A stretch of DNA of 64,000 nucleotides from Apilactobacillus kunkeei (GCF_005930975.1 NZ_VBSE01000038.1:1-64000); one strand, 5' to 3'. Positions 45,413 through 56,002 are shown, numbered from the stretch's first letter. Notes: a model not told the origin generated them from the letters alone. Numbers and translations: made by a program.

Positions 45413-45635
45413 ATAAAAAAACGTCCTCTTAGCAAAGTGCTAAAAGGACGTTGAAAACGTGGTGCCACCTAATTTCCTATTCTGCTCGCGCAAAATAGCT
45501 CAGTGAGTCAATTGACTCGCAGATAACGGCTGCACCGGTTTATTCCTAATTACGTTCAGAATAACAACTCACAGATGTGAACATCTGCTGTAATTACCTA
45601 GCTTTCACCGATTACTAGGATCTCTGTGAATTACA
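45413..45635 (-). promoter_or_regulatory. T-box riboswitch, histidine specifier likely (transporter leader)
   Basis: The minus strand shows the T-box AGGTGGCACCACG (45470-45458) and a terminator (ACGTCCTTTTAGCA, TTT, TGCTAAGAGGACGT then T run). Stem I base: CACAGA (45628-45623) pairs with TCTGTG (45575-45570). In the geometry of the alaS and valS leaders here (codon, one purine, stem arm) the specifier reads CAC (His, 45579-45577). A shifted reading would give UUC (Phe). His T-boxes upstream of HisXYZ-type transporters are known in Lactobacillales. Confidence 0.85.
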
Positions 45636-45711
45636 TACAAATGTATTTCTGTTCAAAGTCTTTAATAATTAATAAAATAACTTAATTTCAATCTTAAGTC
45701 AATAACAAAGT

Positions 45712-46515
45712 TTAGTTACGTTTAAATAAATGCTTAAACTTATCCCATGCACTTTCTTTTTTAACATCAATCTTCATTAATGGAACTGTTTCACCTTCAA
45801 GTCTTCTGGCTACATTTCTGTAACCTTGAGCTGTTGGGTTATCAGGGTTCATAACAATTGATTCCCCATTATTTGAAGTACTAATAACCTTGTCATCATC
45901 TAAAATGATACCTAATAGATCAATGCCTAAATGGGTAGTGATTTCATCAACATCCATATAGTTATCATCTTGCATCAATGATTTTCTGATACGATTAATG
46001 ATTAATTTTGGTGTTTCTTGAAGTGGATGCTGTTCTAATAAACCAATTACTCGGTCGGCATCACGTACGGCCGAAATTTCTGGAGTAGTAACAACAATTG
46101 CACCATCAGCACCAGAAACAGCGTTAATGAATCCTTGTTCGATTCCGGCCGGACAATCAATAAAGACATAGTCAAAATCTGGTTTTAATTCATCAACAAT
46201 ACTCTTTACTTGTTCTTCGTTTAGAGCGGTCTTATCAGTATTTTGGGCTGCAGGTAATAGATATAATAAGTCATCAAAACGCTTATCTTTCACCATTGCT
46301 TGAACTAGTTTTACTCTACCAGTTGCAACATCTACGATATCGTACATAACGCGATTATCTAGACCCATAACAACATCTAGGTTTCTTAGACCAATATCTA
46401 AATCAATCAAACAAACTCTTTTTCCCATCATTGCTAACGCAATTCCAATATTAGCACTTGAAGTTGTCTTTCCAACTCCACCTTTACCTGATGTAATTAC
46501 AATGGCTTTTCCCAT
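45712..46515 (-). CDS. minD: septum site-determining protein MinD
   Basis: Membrane-bound ATPase that, with MinC, keeps Z-rings away from poles; 267 residues. Deviant Walker A SGKGGVGKTTSSANIG near 9-24, switch region FIDCPAGIEQGF near 118, and a C-terminal amphipathic membrane-targeting helix AWDKFKHLFKRN. ATG overlaps the minC stop codon. The operon partner minC lies immediately upstream. Confidence 0.97.
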   Translation of the reverse strand: MGKAIVITSGKGGVGKTTSSANIGIALAMMGKRVCLIDLDIGLRNLDVVMGLDNRVMYDIVDVATGRVKLVQAMVKDKRFDDLLYLLPAAQNTDKTALNEEQVKSIVDELKPDFDYVFIDCPAGIEQGFINAVSGADGAIVVTTPEISAVRDADRVIGLLEQHPLQETPKLIINRIRKSLMQDDNYMDVDEITTHLGIDLLGIILDDDKVISTSNNGESIVMNPDNPTAQGYRNVARRLEGETVPLMKIDVKKESAWDKFKHLFKRN

Positions 46516-47186
46516 TATTCAATACCTCCAATTCGATTAAAGAACTTTGGATTAATCTCTTTTAGATTCTTTATTTTACCATAACTTAGCACGTGTAGGT
46601 CGTTCACATATACTACTGTTTTTTCAGAATCCTCTATTGGACGATCTGCTACAATATCGTATTGTTCTCCTACACGAACCTGTTGTGCTGTGCATAAATT
46701 ACCGATAATTAACTTACTTTCATCATCGGGAAATCCTGCTTGAACAATTCCTTCGATAACTCCCATATTAAACACATTACCAGTGGAAATTAACTTTCCA
46801 CCTTCATGAATTTTACCAAAGAATAAAACGTCACCATCAACGTTTACTTCTTGACCATTTCTAATCACTCTGCTCATCACTTCAACATTGTTTTGTGCCA
46901 TGATTTTAGCAGATTCTTCCTTGGTAATAACATTGGATAAAAAGTTATCAATAACTAGATTTTCGTAGTCATTAACTAAATTAATGATATCATTTTTATC
47001 TTCTTCTGACATCAATCTGTTACCCATTTGAACGTTCAAATGTAATTGATCTTTGCCTTTTTCACTTTCTTTGCCAAGTCCTTCTAATAGTTGCTTCAAG
47101 TCAACTAGAATTTCTCTCACACTAGCAGATTCTTTTAGAATTAACTCATATCCGTCTTTAGTTCCTTTAAGTACTACAGATTGCAT
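46515..47186 (-). CDS. minC: septum site-determining protein MinC
   Basis: Inhibitor of FtsZ polymerisation, 223 residues. The N-terminal FtsZ-binding domain is more divergent; the C-terminal beta-helix domain is clear: VMSRVIRNGQEVNVDGDVLF near 101-120, FGKIHEGGKLISTGN near 121 and GFPDDESKLIIGNL near 150. It is followed by minD with a one-base overlap, and sits 33 bases after mreD. Confidence 0.92.
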   Translation of the reverse strand: MQSVVLKGTKDGYELILKESASVREILVDLKQLLEGLGKESEKGKDQLHLNVQMGNRLMSEEDKNDIINLVNDYENLVIDNFLSNVITKEESAKIMAQNNVEVMSRVIRNGQEVNVDGDVLFFGKIHEGGKLISTGNVFNMGVIEGIVQAGFPDDESKLIIGNLCTAQQVRVGEQYDIVADRPIEDSEKTVVYVNDLHVLSYGKIKNLKEINPKFFNRIGGIE

Positions 47187-47219
47187 TTATAGATACTCCC
47201 TCTTATCTCTTTTATTACT

Positions 47220-47738
47220 CTACTCAATTCGATCAAATAATACCCCGATTGGCACGTACAAAATTAAGAATAACACTGAGTTAAATAATACAGTGGGAAT
47301 CACTGCATGAATTAAAAAGTACCCAGCTGCCATGTTAGTAGCATTCATTAAACGATTTAATCCATAAGCCAAAACATTAATTAGTGCAATATTAAACGCA
47401 AATGAAAACAATCCTGTCAAAACGTTCATCGGTAAGAATCGATATAGCTTTCTTCCAATAATAATTGCGATTGGAAAGATAATTACGTATACACCTAATA
47501 TCCCAGTGTAGAACAAATCAAACAACAATCCAGCAATGGCTGCCCATATTTCAATGTGTTCGTTCGTTCGATTAATGAAGTACATACCAAAAAATAGCCA
47601 TGCAAATGTAATGCTTGGGACTAATATATATTTTCCATATAGAAGGTGACTAAAAATTAACGAAATTGATCCATCCAAGAACAAAGATATGAACAAGCCA
47701 ATTATGAAAACATATCTAATTGGTTGACGTTCTCTCAT
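47220..47738 (-). CDS. mreD: rod shape-determining protein MreD
   Basis: 172-residue membrane protein with about five helices, the low-conserved third member of mreBCD. Identity rests on position (after mreC, before minC), length and hydrophobic pattern, e.g. GLFISLFLDGSISLIF. Start ATG 47738 has GGGGTGATTAGG upstream; a GTG nine bases earlier is in frame. Confidence 0.88.
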   Translation of the reverse strand: MRERQPIRYVFIIGLFISLFLDGSISLIFSHLLYGKYILVPSITFAWLFFGMYFINRTNEHIEIWAAIAGLLFDLFYTGILGVYVIIFPIAIIIGRKLYRFLPMNVLTGLFSFAFNIALINVLAYGLNRLMNATNMAAGYFLIHAVIPTVLFNSVLFLILYVPIGVLFDRIE

Positions 47739-47749
47739 CCTAATCACCC

Positions 47750-48601
47750 CTATGATGTTTTATCTACAACTGTAACAACTTCAAGATCATTCATGTTTGC
47801 TGGAGTTTGAATGTACAACTTAGTAGCAGTCCCATAATCATCAGTTGTTACCTTTGCAACTTTACCTACGTAAATGCCCTTTGGTGTAATCCCACCAAGA
47901 CCATTTGTAGATACTTTATCATTTACCTTAATTTTAACTTTGGTATTTAAATGACCAACAATTAATTGACCTGTCTTTCTATCATAACCGTTGATAATTC
48001 CGTTAACCGTTTCACCTTTTGAATTAGTAGCTTCAACCGGAAACTTGTTGTCAGAATCAACAGTATTAGAAACTAATTCTACTTTACTATTACTGTTATT
48101 AACTTCAATAACACGGCCAATTAATCCTTTAGCACCAAGAACAGACATGTTCTTTTTAACCCCAGCAGATGAACCTTTGTTGATAACAAATTGGTCATTC
48201 CATGCTGATGGTGTTCTAACTAAAGCTTCAGCAACAATTGGATTATAATCAGCTAAACCACTTTTAATTTTAAGTTCACGTTTTAGTTGATCATTTTCAT
48301 TTTGAATAGCTTGGTCTCTAACCTTAGTTGATGTAATTGTTTCTACTTGTGCTTTTAACTTTTGATTTTCTTTGTATGTGTTAATTAAATTATTTACAGT
48401 TTCACCGGCATGTCTAACTGAATTTGCTGGAACAGCAACAGTCCAACTAGCAATTCCAACCACATCATTTCCAAATCGTTGGATAAACGGTGGCATTGAT
48501 TTGTTATTTCTGGTTGAAACAGAAACGGAAATAAAACCTAAACAAATAATAAAAATCAAAATGGCAGTTAACCACTTTCGATTGGAGAAAAACTTACGCA
48601 T
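47750..48601 (-). CDS. mreC: rod shape-determining protein MreC
   Basis: 283-residue protein with a short cytoplasmic start, one membrane helix near 10-30 (LTAILIFIICLGFISVSVS), a coiled coil (residues 70-105) and the extracellular beta-barrel MreC domain (VEALVRTPSAWNDQFVINKG, MSVLGAKGLIGRVIEV). Links MreB to cell wall synthases. RBS GGAGG. A GC-rich hairpin without U-tract precedes it. Confidence 0.93.
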   Translation of the reverse strand: MRKFFSNRKWLTAILIFIICLGFISVSVSTRNNKSMPPFIQRFGNDVVGIASWTVAVPANSVRHAGETVNNLINTYKENQKLKAQVETITSTKVRDQAIQNENDQLKRELKIKSGLADYNPIVAEALVRTPSAWNDQFVINKGSSAGVKKNMSVLGAKGLIGRVIEVNNSNSKVELVSNTVDSDNKFPVEATNSKGETVNGIINGYDRKTGQLIVGHLNTKVKIKVNDKVSTNGLGGITPKGIYVGKVAKVTTDDYGTATKLYIQTPANMNDLEVVTVVDKTS

Positions 48602-48622
48602 TTTTCAATCCTCCGAACTAGT

Positions 48623-48655
48623 AAATAAGCGGGAAGATAACCTCCCCGCTTATTT
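48623..48655 (-). promoter_or_regulatory. intercistronic hairpin between mreB and mreC
   Basis: Perfect 11-bp stem AAATAAGCGGG / CCCGCTTATTT with an 11-base loop, three bases after the mreB stop and about 20 before the mreC start. There is no run of T, only TTATTT, so it may be a weak terminator or an mRNA stabiliser that lowers mreC relative to mreB. Confidence 0.55.
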
Positions 48656-48658
48656 AAT

Positions 48659-49663
48659 CTATTTTCTCTTCATAATATCAATGCTCTTTAATGATTCACC
48701 AGTTCCGATTGCAACACAATCTAGCGGGTTCTTAGCGATTGAAACTGGAACCTTAGTAGCTTCTGAAATAACTTGTGGTAAGTTCTTCAATAAAGCACCA
48801 CCACCAGTTAAGACAATACCATGATCGATAACATCGGCAGAGATTTCTGGAGATGTTTCTTCAAGGGTTTCCTTAACAGTTCCAATGATTTCTTGAATTG
48901 GTTCTGAAATAGCGTTTGCTACATCTTCAGCAGTAATTTCCACACTCTTTGGTAAACCAGTTAGTAGGTATCTACCACGAATAGTAACGTTTTCGATATC
49001 TTTAGCACCTTCGATTGAAGCTGAACCGATATCCCATTTTAGCTTTTCAGCAGTTCTTTCACCGATTAATAAGTTGTACTTCTTTCTGATGTATGCGGCA
49101 ATTGCGTCGTTTAAACGGTCACCAGCAACACGAAGTGATCTACTTGATACGATACCACCCAATGAGATAGTGGCAACATCTGTAGTACCACCACCAATAT
49201 CAACAACCATGCTACCAGTTGGGTCCATAATAGGTAGACCAGCACCAATGGCAGCTGCAAAAGGTTCTTCAATTACGTAAGCATCCTTTGCACCAGCAAC
49301 ACGAGTTGCATCAATTACGGCTCTCTTTTCAACAGCAGTAATACCACTTGGTACACAGACCATAACGTAAGGCTTACCTGAAGCATGACCTACAGTCTTG
49401 TTAATGTAGTATTTTAGCATTGTAACAGTAGTTTCGTAGTCAGCAATTACCCCATCTTTCATAGGTCTAATTGCAGAAATACTAGCAGGAGTACGACCAA
49501 TCATATCTCTTGCTTCTTGTCCAACTGCAACGATTTCTCCAGTTTTTGTATTCTTAGCAACAACTGAAGGTTCTCTTAACACAATTTCTTTACCATCAAC
49601 GTAAACAATTGTGTTGGCAGTTCCTAAATCAATTCCAATATTTTTAGTTCCAAATCCAAACAC
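48659..49663 (-). CDS. mreB: rod shape-determining protein MreB
   Basis: Actin-like filament protein directing lateral wall synthesis; 334 residues. Phosphate 1 [16 protein letters not shown] near 9-24, phosphate 2 [14 protein letters not shown] near 154-167, adenosine motif [15 protein letters not shown] near 287. Translation starts at GTG 49663, with AAGGGATG upstream. Presence of mreBCD, rodZ and minCD indicates a rod-shaped cell. Confidence 0.97.
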   Translation of the reverse strand: MFGFGTKNIGIDLGTANTIVYVDGKEIVLREPSVVAKNTKTGEIVAVGQEARDMIGRTPASISAIRPMKDGVIADYETTVTMLKYYINKTVGHASGKPYVMVCVPSGITAVEKRAVIDATRVAGAKDAYVIEEPFAAAIGAGLPIMDPTGSMVVDIGGGTTDVATISLGGIVSSRSLRVAGDRLNDAIAAYIRKKYNLLIGERTAEKLKWDIGSASIEGAKDIENVTIRGRYLLTGLPKSVEITAEDVANAISEPIQEIIGTVKETLEETSPEISADVIDHGIVLTGGGALLKNLPQVISEATKVPVSIAKNPLDCVAIGTGESLKSIDIMKRK

Positions 49664-49733
49664 AGTTTTTCATCCCTTCATAATTACATTTGGCTGGCTA
49701 TTTTTAATTTCACCTTTTATTGCATACTTTCAC

Positions 49734-49739
49734 AGTATA
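49734..49739 (-). promoter_or_regulatory. -10 box of the mreBCD promoter
   Basis: Minus-strand TATACT preceded by TGG (extended -10). No good -35 is seen at 17 bases. Confidence 0.45.
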
Positions 49740-49829
49740 CCATAGTTATTTTTTAATTTTTAATAACACTCTCTAGTGTATACGATTTTGCAACATTTAT
49801 CATTAAAGAATTTAAAATTTAACAATTTT

Positions 49830-51140
49830 TTATTCTAATTTGAATAATTTACGCACATCTGAGATGAAATATAGTGATCCTGTGATTAAAATCATGTCGT
49901 CTTCAGACATTTCAGCTGCAGTTTGTGCAATTGCTTGTTTCCAATTATCAATAACAGACACTGGATTTTTAGACCGGATTTGACCATTTATCTCGTCTAC
50001 ATCCACACTTTGTCTAGAACCATAAGCTTCAAACTTAGTTAATACTAAGTGAGCATTCTTAATACTACCTAAAACATTTAACATATCCATGTAATTTTTA
50101 TCGGCTAAAATTCCGATAATGATGTAAATTTCATTTGAAGCAAAGTCTTTAGTTAATAACTTTTTCATTTCGTTAACAGCATCAATATTGTGAGCACCGT
50201 CTAAGACAACAAGAGGTTGATCATTCACTCTTTCAAAACGACCTGGCCACGTTGTGTTAGCAATTCCCTTAATAATTGATGAATTATTAACAATTTCATT
50301 TTTTTCTCGTTGATGTAAAACATATGTTTTAATTGCACATGCTGCATTATGTGGTTGATAAAAGCCTAATAAACTGGTCTTAATGTTTCGAACCAGGTTA
50401 TCATCATCTTCATAATCAAATGATTGTTGCCAATTATTATTCATAACTGGTTTAGAAGTATTGAATTGACTTTCATAAGCATATAATGGTGAGTCAATCT
50501 CAGAAGCCTTATCTTTGAATACTTTCATCGCATCACTATCGACCTTACCAATTACCACCGGACGCTTGGGTTTAATAATTCCTGCTTTTTGACTAGCAAT
50601 CTTTGGAATCGTATCCCCTAATAACTTCATGTGATCCATCCCAATTGTTGTAATCACAGAGACTATTGGTTCAAACACATTTGTTGAATCCAAAATACCA
50701 CCGATTCCAACTTCAACAATGACAATATCAACTGGATGATTAGCAAAATATAAAAACATCATAGCAGTGATAATTTCAAATTCCGTTGGGCCACCACCAG
50801 GTATCGTTTTATCCATTTCTTCAGCAATTGGTTTAATCTTTTCAACTAGTTCGACCAAATCATCGTCTGAAATGGGTTTGCCATCCACACTAATTCGTTC
50901 GTTAAACTTAATCAAAAATGGTGATGTGAATGTTCCAACAGTTTTATGGTCTTCCTGGAAAATATTCCTAAGGTAGGCAACAGTAGAACCCTTTCCATTT
51001 GTTCCAGCAATATGAATAGCATTAATAGTATTTTGTGGGTTGCCTAGACGTTTTAAAAGATCTTTAATGATATCTAAACTCGGATGCTTTTTAAACTTAT
51101 ACCTACCATGGATAAAGCTAAGTGCTGTTTGATAATCCAT
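49830..51140 (-). CDS. folC: bifunctional folylpolyglutamate/dihydrofolate synthase
   Basis: Mur-ligase family enzyme that adds glutamates to folates; 436 residues. ATP motif IHIAGTNGKGSTVAYL near 41-56, FNERISVDG near 80, VGIGGILDSTN near 146 and GRFERVNDQPLVVLDGAHN near 290. Start ATG 51140 has GAAGGG nine bases upstream; the ATG at 51149 would leave no spacer. It follows valS, and in Bacillus it is followed by comC, maf and radC; here none of these is present. Confidence 0.93.
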   Translation of the reverse strand: MDYQTALSFIHGRYKFKKHPSLDIIKDLLKRLGNPQNTINAIHIAGTNGKGSTVAYLRNIFQEDHKTVGTFTSPFLIKFNERISVDGKPISDDDLVELVEKIKPIAEEMDKTIPGGGPTEFEIITAMMFLYFANHPVDIVIVEVGIGGILDSTNVFEPIVSVITTIGMDHMKLLGDTIPKIASQKAGIIKPKRPVVIGKVDSDAMKVFKDKASEIDSPLYAYESQFNTSKPVMNNNWQQSFDYEDDDNLVRNIKTSLLGFYQPHNAACAIKTYVLHQREKNEIVNNSSIIKGIANTTWPGRFERVNDQPLVVLDGAHNIDAVNEMKKLLTKDFASNEIYIIIGILADKNYMDMLNVLGSIKNAHLVLTKFEAYGSRQSVDVDEINGQIRSKNPVSVIDNWKQAIAQTAAEMSEDDMILITGSLYFISDVRKLFKLE

Positions 51141-51155
51141 CTTTGTCATCCCTTC

Positions 51156-51188
51156 AAAAAAAGCCGGGCCAATATCGCCCGACTTTTT
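51156..51188 (-). terminator. terminator of valS
   Basis: On the minus strand AAAAAGTCGGGC pairs with GCCCGGCTTTTTTT across GATATTG. It lies just before the folC start, so folC needs read-through or its own promoter. Confidence 0.8.
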
Positions 51189-51200
51189 AATTAATCTAAA

Positions 51201-53861
51201 CTACTTTTGACTCTTAATTTCTTCTAGTCGTTGCTTTGCAGCATCTAACTTAGATTGGTTATCAGCTTGCTTTTCCTTTTCAGCGTTAACAACTTGTTCT
51301 GGAGCGTTATCAACAAACTTCTTGTTAGCAAGTTTCTTTTCGGCACGTTGTACCTCAAATGTGTAATTTTCAATTTCCTTTTCGATTCTAGAAATTTCTT
51401 CATCTAAATCAACTAGTTCTGCTAAAGGAATGCTAATTTCAGCGTCAGTCATGATACCTGTCATAGCTAACTTAGGAGCTACAACATCTGAACCAATTGA
51501 TAATTCCTTTGGATGACAGAAACGATCGATGTAATGCTTGTTTTCTTCGAAAATGTTCTTTAAGTCGTCATTGTCTGTTTTAACCAATAGGTCAATTGAT
51601 GATGACATTGGAGCATTAGCTTGTGATCTGATATTTCTAACTACCTTAATCAATTCAATTAACGCTGCCATATCTTTTTCTGCCTTATCATCATCAAATT
51701 CATCATGGTTAACTGGGTATGGTGCAACTACAATTGATTCACCTTCATGAGGCATTGTTAACCAAATCTTTTCAGTAACAAATGGCATCATTGGGTGCAT
51801 TAGTTTCAAAATCTTGTCTAATGTGTAAGCAAGGATATTTCTAGTGTTTTCCTTAGCCTTTGCATCGTCACCAGTTAGAGTTTCTTTACTCATTTCGATG
51901 TACCAGTCACAGAAGTCATTCCAAATAAAATCGTATAAAGCACGTCCAGCCTCACCGAAGTTGTACTTTTCAAATTGATCAGTAACTTGATTTACAACGC
52001 TGTTTAGCTTACTTAGAATCCATTTGTCAGCTAAGTTCCATTCTGAAGAACCAGGTAATTCTGGTTTTTCCATATCACCTAGGTTCATGATTACGTAACG
52101 ACTAGCGTTCCATAACTTGTTAATGAAGTTCCAAGCAGCTTCAATCTTTTCATAACTGAAACGAACGTCTTGTCCAGCTGTATTACCAGTAGCTAGGAAC
52201 CAACGCAATGCATCAACCCCGTACTTATCGATAACATCCATTGGATCAATACCATTACCAAGTGATTTACTCATCTTACGGCCTTGCGAATCACGCATTA
52301 AACCGTGAAGTAAAACATCCTTAAATGGACGACGGTTGGTAAATGTTAAACTTTGGAAAATCATTCTTGATACCCAGAAGAAGATGATATCGTAACCAGT
52401 AACTAAAGTATTAGTTGGGAAGTAACGTTTGAAATCTTCTGAGTTTTCATCAGGCCAACCTAGAGTAGAGAATGGCCATAATGCTGATGAGAACCAAGTA
52501 TCTAGAACGTCTGGATCTTGTTCCCAGTTTTCAGCATCCTTAGGAGCTTCCATTCCAACGTACATTTCGCCTGTTTGCTTGTTGTACCATGCTGGAATTC
52601 TGTGACCCCACCATAGTTGTCTTGAAATAACCCAGTCATGAATGTTATCCATCCATTGAGTGAATGTGTTTTCAAAACGTTCTGGAACGAAGTTAACCTT
52701 ATCATCAGTTGATTGATTCTTAACTGCGCGGTCAGCTAGTGGTTGCATCTTAACGAACCATTGAGTTGAAAGTCTTGATTCAACTTGAACACCGGTTCTT
52801 TCTGAGTGACCAACTGAGTGAACAATTGGGTCAATCTTTAGCATGTAACCTTGGTCTTCTAGGTCAGAAACCATTGCTTTTCTAGCATCAAAACGGTCCA
52901 TACCGACATACTTGCCGGCATTTTCGTTCATAGTTGCGTCACCATTCATAGTGTTAATACGTTTTAAGTCATGTCTGTTACCAACCTTGAAGTCATTAGG
53001 GTCATGGGCTGGTGTAATCTTAACCATACCAGTACCGAATTCAGGGTCTACATATTGGTCAGCAATGATTGGAATTTCTCTTTGTACTAGAGGAACCATA
53101 ATCTTCTTACCAACAATATCTTTGTATCTTTCATCACTTGGGTTAACAGCTACGGCAACATCCCCAAACATAGTTTCAGGACGTGTAGTGGCAATTTCAA
53201 TGTAGTCTTTACCATCAAAAGTAGTGCCATCTACAAATGGGTACTTAACATGGTAGAAAGCACCTTTATCATCTTTATGAATAACTTCGATATCTGACAA
53301 AGCAGTTTGTGCTTGCGGATCCCAGTTAATAATGTATTCACCACGGTAAATTAAACCTTGGTTGTATAAATCAACGAAGACCTTACGAACAGCTTCTGAT
53401 AAACCATCATCTAAAGTAAAACGTTCACGAGAATAATCAAGTGAAAGTCCCATCTTAGCCCATTGTTTCTTGATAGTTGCAGCGTATTCATCTTTCCATT
53501 CCCAAACTTTGTCGACAAATTTTTCACGACCTAAATCGTAACGAGAAACTCCTTGGTCTCTTAATTTTGCTTCAACCTTAGCCTGAGTAGCGATACCAGC
53601 ATGATCCATACCAGGAACCCATAGTGTATCGTATCCTAGCATTCTTTTTTGTCTGATTAACATGTCTTGTAAGGTTGTATCCCATGCATGTCCTAGGTGA
53701 AGCTTACCAGTAACATTTGGTGGTGGTAAAACGATTGAGTAAGGTTTTGCCTTTTTGTCACCACTTGGTTTGAAAACGTCTTGTTCTAACCATTTTTCAT
53801 AACGACCAGATTCAACGGCGTCATGATCATACTTAGTAGACATTTCAGTTTCTTTTGCCAT
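51201..53861 (-). CDS. valS: valyl-tRNA synthetase
   Basis: Class I synthetase charging tRNA-Val; 886 residues. HIGH signature as [15 protein letters not shown] near 49-63, editing domain [17 protein letters not shown] near 228, KMSKSLGN near 530, and a C-terminal coiled-coil arm (residues 815-886). Start ATG 53861 follows GGAGGG. The T-box upstream carries a valine codon. Confidence 0.98.
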   Translation of the reverse strand: MAKETEMSTKYDHDAVESGRYEKWLEQDVFKPSGDKKAKPYSIVLPPPNVTGKLHLGHAWDTTLQDMLIRQKRMLGYDTLWVPGMDHAGIATQAKVEAKLRDQGVSRYDLGREKFVDKVWEWKDEYAATIKKQWAKMGLSLDYSRERFTLDDGLSEAVRKVFVDLYNQGLIYRGEYIINWDPQAQTALSDIEVIHKDDKGAFYHVKYPFVDGTTFDGKDYIEIATTRPETMFGDVAVAVNPSDERYKDIVGKKIMVPLVQREIPIIADQYVDPEFGTGMVKITPAHDPNDFKVGNRHDLKRINTMNGDATMNENAGKYVGMDRFDARKAMVSDLEDQGYMLKIDPIVHSVGHSERTGVQVESRLSTQWFVKMQPLADRAVKNQSTDDKVNFVPERFENTFTQWMDNIHDWVISRQLWWGHRIPAWYNKQTGEMYVGMEAPKDAENWEQDPDVLDTWFSSALWPFSTLGWPDENSEDFKRYFPTNTLVTGYDIIFFWVSRMIFQSLTFTNRRPFKDVLLHGLMRDSQGRKMSKSLGNGIDPMDVIDKYGVDALRWFLATGNTAGQDVRFSYEKIEAAWNFINKLWNASRYVIMNLGDMEKPELPGSSEWNLADKWILSKLNSVVNQVTDQFEKYNFGEAGRALYDFIWNDFCDWYIEMSKETLTGDDAKAKENTRNILAYTLDKILKLMHPMMPFVTEKIWLTMPHEGESIVVAPYPVNHDEFDDDKAEKDMAALIELIKVVRNIRSQANAPMSSSIDLLVKTDNDDLKNIFEENKHYIDRFCHPKELSIGSDVVAPKLAMTGIMTDAEISIPLAELVDLDEEISRIEKEIENYTFEVQRAEKKLANKKFVDNAPEQVVNAEKEKQADNQSKLDAAKQRLEEIKSQK

Positions 53862-53881
53862 AGTCCATCCCTCCAGTAAAT

Positions 53882-54105
53882 AAAAAGAGCACTCCATCCA
53901 ATAGGACGAAGTGCTCGCGGTACCACCTAATTTAAAGTATCAAAAAATACTTTCTCTTAATCCAATTAACGATGGCCCGTTCATATCTAAATTATCAATA
54001 TCAATATGAATGCTCACAAGCTACCTTCATTTTAATAACGGAAAGATGTCTCACCTAATCATCTTTTCTCTGACACTCGTCATCAAAATTACTCTCTTGA
54101 TCTCC
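53882..54105 (-). promoter_or_regulatory. T-box riboswitch, valine specifier (valS leader)
   Basis: On the minus strand the T-box AGGTGGTACCGCG (53928-53916) is followed by a terminator arm pair GAGCACTTCGTCC / GGATGGAGTGCTC with TTTTT. Stem I base CAAG (54099-54096) pairs with CTTG; the codon GUA (Val, 54024-54022) precedes that arm by one purine, the same geometry as in alaS. It should raise valS expression when tRNA-Val is uncharged. Confidence 0.9.
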
Positions 54106-54158
54106 GCATTTGTAATCTATATTGATTATATTAGACAATTTTTGGAAAATCGTCAACT

Positions 54159-54656
54159 CTATTTATTTAATTTTTCAACAACTGCGAGAGCTTCTTTAAA
54201 ATCTGGTTGTGAACCAATTTCTTCAACCACTTGACGGTAAACAATTTGACCATTGGCATCAATTGCAAAAACCATACGTGCTAATGCGTCAATTTCTTTT
54301 ACGTAAGTACCTGATTGGTTACCAAAATCTGTATCTGCATCTGATAACAAGTGCATACTTTCAACACCTTTAGCAGCACACCAGTTACTTTGTTCTTCTA
54401 CTGAATTCTTTGAAATAGTGTAAAATTCAACATTTTCGTACTTATCAGCGTTTCTGTTAAACTTCTTAGCTTCTAGACTACATACTCTTGAATTAACGTC
54501 TGGGACAGTTAAAATCAATGCTGGCTTTCCGATGAAATCTTTGTTTGTAAATTCATTGCTATTAGCATCTAACACTTTAAAGTCCGGTAGTGATTGTCCT
54601 TTGTCCATTGGTTCTTTAATTGTTTCAACTGGTTTATCTAAAAATTTTAATTGCAT
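54159..54656 (-). CDS. tpx: thiol peroxidase (Tpx family)
   Basis: Peroxiredoxin reducing hydrogen and organic peroxides with thioredoxin; 165 residues. The peroxidatic Cys is in SRVCSLEAKKFN near 57-68 and the resolving Cys likely in SNWCAAKGVES near 92. The proline/threonine loop before the cysteine (TVPDVNSRVC) is close to the family TxxVC pattern. It lies between thiI and valS, the usual lactobacillar order. RBS AAGGAG. Confidence 0.9.
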   Translation of the reverse strand: MQLKFLDKPVETIKEPMDKGQSLPDFKVLDANSNEFTNKDFIGKPALILTVPDVNSRVCSLEAKKFNRNADKYENVEFYTISKNSVEEQSNWCAAKGVESMHLLSDADTDFGNQSGTYVKEIDALARMVFAIDANGQIVYRQVVEEIGSQPDFKEALAVVEKLNK

Positions 54657-54725
54657 GTTATAAATCTCCTTAATTTGGTAGTTGCTAGTTATTTAAAATA
54701 CAGCTTACACGATTAATTTGCAAGC

Positions 54726-54764
54726 AAAAAGAAAAGAGACCACCAAAAATGATGATCTCTTTTT
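54726..54764 (-). terminator. terminator of thiI
   Basis: On the minus strand AAAAAGAGATCATC...GTGGTCTCTTTTCTTTTT; 10-bp stem, interrupted U-tract. Confidence 0.75.
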
Positions 54765-54769
54765 AGAGA

Positions 54770-55987
54770 TTATAGTAATTCAGCGAAAACATCTTCTTGA
54801 GCATTCAAGAATTCTTCCCCCGGCTTAATGTCGATAATCTTAACTTTATCTAATGAGCGTTGCATTAATCCTTCAACATCAATTAGCTTTTCGCAAGCTC
54901 TAGTCTTTTCTAGATCAGGCTTAGTTTTTGGTGCTGGAGGAGTAAAGACTGTACAACAGTCCTCAAATGGCATAATTGATAGGTCGTAAGTATCAATTTT
55001 TTCAGCAATCTTAATGATTTCAGTTTTGTCCATTGAAAGCAATGGTTTCAATACCGGAACAGTGGTTACGTCATTGATTGCCATCATACTTTCAAGAGTT
55101 TGTGATGCTACTTGACCCAGTGATTCTCCGGTAAAGACACCCTTACAATGTCTGTCTAACGTCAACTTAGCGGCTAATCTTAGCATCATACGACGTTGAA
55201 TAGTCATTAAATATCCTTCAGGAACCTTTTCCTTAATTTCTTCTTGAATTTCGGTAAATGGAACTTGAATGAATTGGATGTTACCACCAAAACGAGTCAA
55301 CTTAGCTGCTAATTCTTTTGCCTTAGCTAATGCTTGTTCACTTGTATATGGAGGACTGTAGAAGTGAACCATATCTAACTTCACTCCACGTTTCATTCCC
55401 ATGTATGCCGCAACTGGTGAATCAATTCCACCAGAAAGCATCATAGTAGCACGACCACCAGTACCAACAGGTAATCCACCTGCTCCATCAATGGTTTCAC
55501 TTGATAAGAATATTCCGTTCATACGAACTTCAACTCTTAACTTAATGTCAGGGTTTTTCATTTGAACCTTGATGCCATCAACATTGCTCAAGATATATCC
55601 ACCTAGTGCATCGTTAATATCGTGAGTATCCATTGGAAAATGCTTATCTTGTCGACGAGTATCAATCTTAAAGGTCATCCCGTCTTTGAATTGGGCTTTT
55701 ACCATTTCAACGGCGGTTTCTTTAACCTTATCAATATCCTTTTCAACCTTAATTGAAGGAGAAAAGTTTTCAATTCCAAAAACATCCTTTAAACGTTCGA
55801 TAACTTTATCTGAGTCATCACCATTTAAAGTAACGTGTAAACGATCTCGTTTAGCACTTACTTTTAAGTTTTCGAAATCATGCAACACTCTGTCAACGTT
55901 CTTGCCTAGTTGCTTAATAAAGTCCTTACGGTTTTTACCCTTTGTGGATAATTCACCGTATCTGACCATTATTTCAGTATATTGCAT
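54770..55987 (-). CDS. thiI: tRNA uracil 4-sulfurtransferase ThiI
   Basis: Makes 4-thiouridine at tRNA position 8 (and feeds sulfur to thiazole in some species); 405 residues. N-terminal ferredoxin-like and THUMP domains, PP-loop [17 protein letters not shown] near 185, and [15 protein letters not shown] near 287. No rhodanese domain, as normal in Bacillota, where a dedicated desulfurase is next door. That desulfurase is the neighbouring gene, 15 bases upstream. Confidence 0.95.
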   Translation of the reverse strand: MQYTEIMVRYGELSTKGKNRKDFIKQLGKNVDRVLHDFENLKVSAKRDRLHVTLNGDDSDKVIERLKDVFGIENFSPSIKVEKDIDKVKETAVEMVKAQFKDGMTFKIDTRRQDKHFPMDTHDINDALGGYILSNVDGIKVQMKNPDIKLRVEVRMNGIFLSSETIDGAGGLPVGTGGRATMMLSGGIDSPVAAYMGMKRGVKLDMVHFYSPPYTSEQALAKAKELAAKLTRFGGNIQFIQVPFTEIQEEIKEKVPEGYLMTIQRRMMLRLAAKLTLDRHCKGVFTGESLGQVASQTLESMMAINDVTTVPVLKPLLSMDKTEIIKIAEKIDTYDLSIMPFEDCCTVFTPPAPKTKPDLEKTRACEKLIDVEGLMQRSLDKVKIIDIKPGEEFLNAQEDVFAELL

Positions 55988-56002
55988 TCACGGATTTCCT
56001 TT

